Of a stretch of DNA of 11,488 nucleotides, positions 7,008 to 11,488 are shown one piece after another. The stretch covers positions 1 through 11,488 of the forward strand of contig WTJQ01000434.1 of the NCBI GenBank assembly GCA_011524785.1, read 5' to 3'. The position numbers were made by a program, and so were the translations under genes. Under the pieces are notes generated by a model. The model saw only the letters and a program-made list of their open reading frames with translations, made no database searches and was not told where the DNA came from. The first letter of the stretch is position 1; each line of letters opens with the position of its first letter. Origin of the DNA: Planctomycetota bacterium. GTDB taxonomy: Bacteria > Planctomycetota > UBA1135 > GCA-002686595.

Positions 7008-10000
7008 ATGGTCCCCGCGCTCCTCCCGCTGCTGGTGCTGGCCCCCCTCCCCCAGGAAGCGGGCGTCGACTTCGCGCGCGACGTCCGCCCGATCCTGACC
7101 CAGCACTGCTACGCGTGCCACGGGCCCGACGAAGCCGCGCGCGAGGGGGACCTGCGCCTGGACGTGGAGGCCGACGCCCGCGCCTCCGGTGCCCTCGAGG
7201 GCGAGCTCGTCCACCGCGTCACCCTCGCAGCCGACCACCCCGATCGCATGCCGCCCGCCGAGCTGGGCGAGCCCCTGTCCGCGGAGCAGGCCGCCGCCCT
7301 CGCCGCCTGGGTCGAGGCCGGGGCGCCTTGGGACGGGCACTGGTCCTTCGAGACGCCGGAGCGGCCCGAGCTCCCGGAGGTCTCGGACCCCGCGTGGGTC
7401 CGCAACCCCGTCGACGCGTTCGTGCTCGCGCGCCTGGACGCGGAGGGTCTCGCTCCCGAGCCCGAGGCCGACCGACGCACGCTCGCGCGCCGCCTGGCCC
7501 TCGACCTGACGGGCCTGCCCCCCACCCCGGAGGAGGTCGAGGCGTTCGTACAGGACCCGCGGCCCGACGCGTACGAGCGGCTCGTCGAGCGCTGGCTGGG
7601 CTCCGAGGCCTGGGGGGAGCACCGCGCCCGGGCCTGGCTCGACGTGGCGCGCTATGCGGACACCCACGGCATCCACTTCGACAACTACCGGGACATCTGG
7701 CCCTACCGCGACTGGGTCATCGATGCCTTCACCCAGGACGTGCCCTGGGACACCTTCTCGATCGAGCAGCTGGCGGGCGACCTGCTCCCGGAGCCGTCCG
7801 TCCCCCAGCGCGTGGCCACCGGCTACCTGCGCTGCAACATCACCACCAACGAGGGCGGGCTGATCGACGAGGAGTACAAGGTCCTCTACGCGCGCGATCG
7901 GACCGAGTCCTTCGGCCAGGCCTGGCTCGGCCTGACGGTGGGGTGCGCGGTCTGCCACGACCACAAGTACGACCCGCTCACGCAGCGCGAGTTCTATTCG
8001 CTCTCCGCGTACTTCGACAACACGCGGGTGCCCATCCGCGACGGCAACGCGCAGGACCCGCCGCCGATCCTGCGGGTCACCTCGCCGGAGCAGGACGCCC
8101 GCCTGGCCGACCTCGCAGAGGAGCTGGAGGTGGCGAGCCTGGCACGGAGCGACCGCGAGGCCAGCGCCGAGGCGGACCTCGCGGCATGGCTCGCGAGCCC
8201 CGAGGCCGCGCGCGCGGTCGAGGCCGTGCCGCGCGGCGGCGAGCACCTGATCGTGCGTGCCGGAGGATCCGATGGCCCGGCACGCGTCACGGTCGACGGC
8301 GCGCTGACCGAGGTCCCGCTCGAGCAGGGAGCGACCTGGGAGGAGGGCCCGGCCGGGGGCGGCCTGCGCTCGGCGTCCGCCTCCCTCGTGCTGCCCGAGG
8401 CCGGGGACTTCGACACGGGCGAGGCCTTCACCTGCTCGGCGTGGGTCCGCGTGCAGCCGAACGACCGGGCGGGCGCCCTCGTCTCGCGCATGGACATGGG
8501 CGACGCCTATCGCGGCTGGGACCTGTGGCTGCAGGGCCGCCGCGTGGGCACGCACATCATCGCGCAGTGGCCACAGCAGGCGCTCAAGGTCGTGGCCAAG
8601 GCGCAGGTCCCGGCCGAGCGCTGGACCCACGTGACCATCAGCTACGACGGCAGCGCGCGGGTCGACGGCGTCCGCGTCTACTACGACGGCGTGCAGCAGG
8701 CGGTGAACGTCGAGGCTCGCGGGCTCGAGGGCTCGATCCGCACGGCGGTGCCGCTGCGCGTCGGCAGCCGCAGCGTCGGGAACCCCTCGGGCGCCGCGGT
8801 GGCGGACCTGCGCATCCACCCCCGGGTGCTCGACGCCGGCGAGGTCGCGTCCCTCGCCCTCGAGCCGCTGCTGATCGACGCCGTGGCCGGTGGACTCGAC
8901 GACCTCGATGCCGGGACGCGGGCCTCCCTCAGCTCGTGGTGGCTGCGCGCCATCGACGAGGAGTGGCAGCGCCACGACGGAGCCGCCCGCCGTCTGGAGG
9001 GCGAGCGCCGCGCGCTCGAGGCGAGCAGCCCGACCGCCCACGTCTTCGCCGAGGCCGACGGGACGCCCATGGCCTACGTGCTGGACCGCGGGGAGTACGA
9101 CCGTCGTCAGGACCCGGTCGAGCCGGGCACGCCCGCGTTCCTCCCGCCCATGGCGAGTCAGGGGCCCGCGAGCCGCCTCGCTCTGGCGGAGTGGCTGTTC
9201 CAGCCGGACCACCCGCTCACCGCCCGCGTCGCGGTCAACCGGTTCTGGCAGGAGCTCTTTGGAACGGGCCTCGTCGCCACCAGCGGCGACCTGGGCCTCT
9301 CCGGCGAGTTCCCCAGCCACCCGGAGCTCCTCGACTGGCTGGCCGTCGAGTTCCGCACCTCCGGCTGGCGCGTGAAGGACCACTTCCGGCTGCTGGTGAC
9401 CTCCTCGACCTATCGTCAGGCGTCCTCCGCCGGCGTGGCCAAGCGCGGGCGTGACGGGGACAACCAGCTCCTGTCTCGCGGACCTCGCTTCCGCATGGAC
9501 GCCGAGATGATCCGCGATGCGGCGCTGGCGGCCAGCGGCCTGCTCGTCCGGGAGGTCGGCGGACCGAGCGTGAAGCCGTACCAACCCGCCGGCGTGTGGG
9601 AGGCCGTGGCCATGCGGGAGAGCAACACCCACGACTACCGCATGGACAGCGGGGCGAAGCTCTGGAGGCGCAGCATGTACACCCTGTGGAAGCGCGCCGC
9701 GCCGCCCGCATCCATGGAGATCTTCGACGCGCCGAACCGAGAGACCTGCGCGGTGCGCCGCATCCGGACCAACACGCCACTGCAGGCGCTGGTCACCCTG
9801 AACGACCCGCAGTTCGTCGAGGCTGCGCGGGCGCTGGCCGCGAGCGCTCTGCGGGAGCACGAGGGCTACGCGGATCGCATGGACGCGATGATGCTGCGCC
9901 TGGCCGCACGCCCCCTCGCCGACGAGGAGCTGCGGACCTGCGGGGAGGTCCTCCGGGACCTGCGCTCCACCTACGCGGCGGACCCAGAGGCCGCGGCGCG

Positions 10001-10115
10001 CCTCGTCGGCGTGGGCGCCTCCCCGCCTCCGGACGACCTGGCGGCTCCCGAGCTCGCGGCCTGGACCATGCTGGCGAACATGCTGATGAACCTGGACGAG
10101 GTGGTGACCAAGTGA
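7008..10115 (+). CDS. Planctomycete cytochrome c (PSCyt1)/DUF1549/LamG/DUF1553 exported protein
   Basis: This 1035-residue protein has the classic planctomycete multidomain layout. A short hydrophobic N-terminus (1-16) suggests export, although it has no Lys or Arg before residue 24. PSCyt1 follows (about 20-110), with heme-binding CYACH (34-38) and Met81 in RMPP as a likely distal ligand. DUF1549/PSCyt2 covers about 130-345 and carries a second CxxCH-like motif, CAVCHDHKYDP (313-323). A helical linker (about 360-402) leads to a LamG/concanavalin-like jelly roll (about 465-620), a fold often used for carbohydrate binding. DUF1553/PSD1 occupies about 715-1000, with VNRFWQELFGTGLV (743-756) and TPLQALVTLNDPQFVEAAR (923-941) as family landmarks. 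The likely setting is the periplasm or cell surface, with electron transfer and binding or conversion of complex organic matter often suggested but not proven for the family. The stop overlaps the DUF1501 start by 4 bp, so the pair is a coupled unit. Confidence 0.95.
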   Translation: MVPALLPLLVLAPLPQEAGVDFARDVRPILTQHCYACHGPDEAAREGDLRLDVEADARASGALEGELVHRVTLAADHPDRMPPAELGEPLSAEQAAALAAWVEAGAPWDGHWSFETPERPELPEVSDPAWVRNPVDAFVLARLDAEGLAPEPEADRRTLARRLALDLTGLPPTPEEVEAFVQDPRPDAYERLVERWLGSEAWGEHRARAWLDVARYADTHGIHFDNYRDIWPYRDWVIDAFTQDVPWDTFSIEQLAGDLLPEPSVPQRVATGYLRCNITTNEGGLIDEEYKVLYARDRTESFGQAWLGLTVGCAVCHDHKYDPLTQREFYSLSAYFDNTRVPIRDGNAQDPPPILRVTSPEQDARLADLAEELEVASLARSDREASAEADLAAWLASPEAARAVEAVPRGGEHLIVRAGGSDGPARVTVDGALTEVPLEQGATWEEGPAGGGLRSASASLVLPEAGDFDTGEAFTCSAWVRVQPNDRAGALVSRMDMGDAYRGWDLWLQGRRVGTHIIAQWPQQALKVVAKAQVPAERWTHVTISYDGSARVDGVRVYYDGVQQAVNVEARGLEGSIRTAVPLRVGSRSVGNPSGAAVADLRIHPRVLDAGEVASLALEPLLIDAVAGGLDDLDAGTRASLSSWWLRAIDEEWQRHDGAARRLEGERRALEASSPTAHVFAEADGTPMAYVLDRGEYDRRQDPVEPGTPAFLPPMASQGPASRLALAEWLFQPDHPLTARVAVNRFWQELFGTGLVATSGDLGLSGEFPSHPELLDWLAVEFRTSGWRVKDHFRLLVTSSTYRQASSAGVAKRGRDGDNQLLSRGPRFRMDAEMIRDAALAASGLLVREVGGPSVKPYQPAGVWEAVAMRESNTHDYRMDSGAKLWRRSMYTLWKRAAPPASMEIFDAPNRETCAVRRIRTNTPLQALVTLNDPQFVEAARALAASALREHEGYADRMDAMMLRLAARPLADEELRTCGEVLRDLRSTYAADPEAAARLVGVGASPPPDDLAAPELAAWTMLANMLMNLDEVVTK

Positions 10116-11488
10116 CGGCTCCGACGATCGAAGCGGGCGATCCCCTCCGCGGGGTCCGCGAGGCCCTGACCCGCCGCCACTTCCTGCGCGCGGGCTCGCA
10201 CCTGCTCGGCGGAGCGGCCCTGACCCAGCTCGCCGCCGGCCGGAGCCTCAGTGAGGGAGCGATCGGCCCCCACTTCGCTCCCAAGGCGAAGCGCGTGATC
10301 TACCTGCACATGGTCGGTGGGCCCCCTCAGATGGACCTGTTCGACCCCAAGCCCGGGATGGTCGACTGGTTCGACAAGGACCTGCCCGAGTCGATCCGCA
10401 ACGGCCAGCGGCTGACGACGATGACCTCGGGGCAGGCGCGCTTCCCCATCGCCCCCAGTCGCTTCCGCTTCGACCGCTACGGCGAGTCCGGCATGGACCT
10501 GTGCGAGCTGCTGCCGAACCTGGGCAAGACCGTGGACAAGATGTGCTTCGTGCGCACGGTCCACACCGACGCCATCAACCACGAGCCGGCCATCACCTTC
10601 CTGCAGACCGGGAACCAGATCACCGGCAGGCCCTGCCTCGGCGCGTGGGCGTCCTACGGCCTGGGCTCGATGAACGACGACCTGCCGACGTTCGTCGTGA
10701 TGGTCGCGCGCCCCACCAACCAGGAGCAGATGCAGGCCATCTCGGCGCGCCTCTGGGCGTCTGGGGCGCTGCCCGGCGCGCACGCCGGCGTGTCGTTCCG
10801 CTCGAGCGGCGACCCGATCCTGTTCCTGCAGAACCCCGACGGCGTGAGCGATGCGGTGCGGCGGCGGACGCTCGACGGCATCGCGGCGCTCAACCAGCGG
10901 CTGCTCGACGACGTGGGCGACCCGGAGACCCGGACCCGCATGGAGCAGTACGAGCTGGCCTACCGCATGCAGGCCTCGGTCCCCGAGCTGGCGGACCTCT
11001 CCACCGAGCGAGAGCACACCTGGTCCCTCTACGGCGAGGAGGCGCGCAAGCCGGGCACCTTCGCCAACAGCGCGCTCATGGCCCGTCGCATGGTGGAGCG
11101 CGGCGTGCGCTTCGTGCAGATCTACCACAACAACTGGGACACCCACGCCAACGTCGCGGGGCGCCTGCCCGACCAGTGCCGTGACATCGACCGGCCCTGC
11201 CACGCCCTCATCCTCGACCTCGAGCGCCGCGGCCTCCTCGACGAGACCCTGATCGTCTGGGGCGGCGAGTTCGGCCGCACGATCTACTCCCAGGGCGGCG
11301 TCAGCCGGGAGAACTACGGACGGGACCACCACCCGCGCTGCTTCACCATGTGGATGGCCGGCGGCGGGATCCGCGCGGGCCACGTGCACGGCGAGACCGA
11401 CGAGTTCTCCTACAACATCGTGCGCGACCCGGTGAACGTGCACGACCTGCACGCGACCTTCCTGCACCTGCTCGGGATGGACCACGAG
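10112..11488 (+). CDS. DUF1501 (sulfatase/alkaline-phosphatase-like) Tat-exported protein, C-terminus cut by window edge
   Basis: A GTG at 10112 shares GTGA with the DUF1553 stop and opens a frame that reads 459 residues to the window edge; family lengths suggest only a short tail is missing. GAGGTGG just upstream can act as ribosome site. The N-terminus has a twin-arginine signal, TRRHFLRAG (20-28), before a hydrophobic stretch (29-42), so export in folded form is expected. DUF1501 landmarks include YLHMVGGPPQMDLFDPKPG (64-82), NHEPA (156-160), WDTH (342-345), WGGEFGRT (383-390), GRDHHP (403-408) and VHDLHATFLHLLGMDH (443-458). The Asp/His residues in these motifs could bind metal, in line with the alkaline-phosphatase-like fold assigned to the family. 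The reaction is not established. DUF1501 genes typically sit beside DUF1553 genes in planctomycetes, and the overlap here suggests near-equal expression. Confidence 0.95.
   Translation, partial: MTAPTIEAGDPLRGVREALTRRHFLRAGSHLLGGAALTQLAAGRSLSEGAIGPHFAPKAKRVIYLHMVGGPPQMDLFDPKPGMVDWFDKDLPESIRNGQRLTTMTSGQARFPIAPSRFRFDRYGESGMDLCELLPNLGKTVDKMCFVRTVHTDAINHEPAITFLQTGNQITGRPCLGAWASYGLGSMNDDLPTFVVMVARPTNQEQMQAISARLWASGALPGAHAGVSFRSSGDPILFLQNPDGVSDAVRRRTLDGIAALNQRLLDDVGDPETRTRMEQYELAYRMQASVPELADLSTEREHTWSLYGEEARKPGTFANSALMARRMVERGVRFVQIYHNNWDTHANVAGRLPDQCRDIDRPCHALILDLERRGLLDETLIVWGGEFGRTIYSQGGVSRENYGRDHHPRCFTMWMAGGGIRAGHVHGETDEFSYNIVRDPVNVHDLHATFLHLLGMDHE

Noticed and set aside
9971..11485. A minus-strand open frame of about 500 codons opposite the DUF1501 gene
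   Set aside because: The plus strand carries clear DUF1501 motifs in a continuous frame. The antisense product is Val/Ala/His/Arg-rich low-complexity sequence.

Overview
The window is a very GC-rich bacterial chromosome segment, most likely from a member of the Planctomycetota. The main evidence is the right-hand end. It encodes a PSCyt1/DUF1549/LamG/DUF1553 protein followed by a DUF1501 protein, a pair that is hugely expanded in planctomycetes and uncommon elsewhere. Placement below phylum cannot be made from this sequence alone. No mobile elements, CRISPR arrays, tRNAs or rRNAs were seen, and every gene looks intact apart from the two cut by the window edges.

Layout, left to right. (1) 1-1095, minus: a polytopic GT-C (GT39/ArnT-like) glycosyltransferase cut off by the left edge. 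(2) 1291-2958, plus: a secreted GH51-type alpha-L-arabinofuranosidase-like enzyme, divergent from the glycosyltransferase. (3) 2952-4094, minus: an M19 (membrane-dipeptidase family) metallopeptidase, tail to tail with the glycosidase and overlapping it by 7 bp. (4) 4318-4704, plus: a receiver-only response regulator. (5) 4794-5108 and 5147-6763, plus: groES and groEL, closed by a strong hairpin terminator at 6781-6827. (6) 7008-10115 and 10112-11488, plus: the large planctomycete cytochrome/LamG/DUF1553 protein and a Tat-exported DUF1501 protein, overlapping by 4 bp. The DUF1501 gene runs off the right edge.

How the parts fit. The groESL pair is a housekeeping chaperonin operon. The receiver gene sits 89 bp upstream on the same strand and may share its transcript, although a GC-rich stem-loop lies between them. 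The DUF1553/DUF1501 pair is a translationally coupled two-gene unit whose products are predicted to act outside the cytoplasmic membrane. The family is widely suspected to handle complex organic matter, but its biochemistry is unsettled. The GH51-like enzyme and the peptidase are not obviously linked to either operon.

No clearly new biological system is evident. The most useful leads are a hairpin that masks the groEL ribosome binding site immediately after the groES stop, the absence of CIRCE and of any Shine-Dalgarno before groES, the receiver-only gene beside groESL, and the uncharacterised DUF1553-LamG/DUF1501 pair. Very long open frames on the opposite strand are compositional shadows of the real genes.
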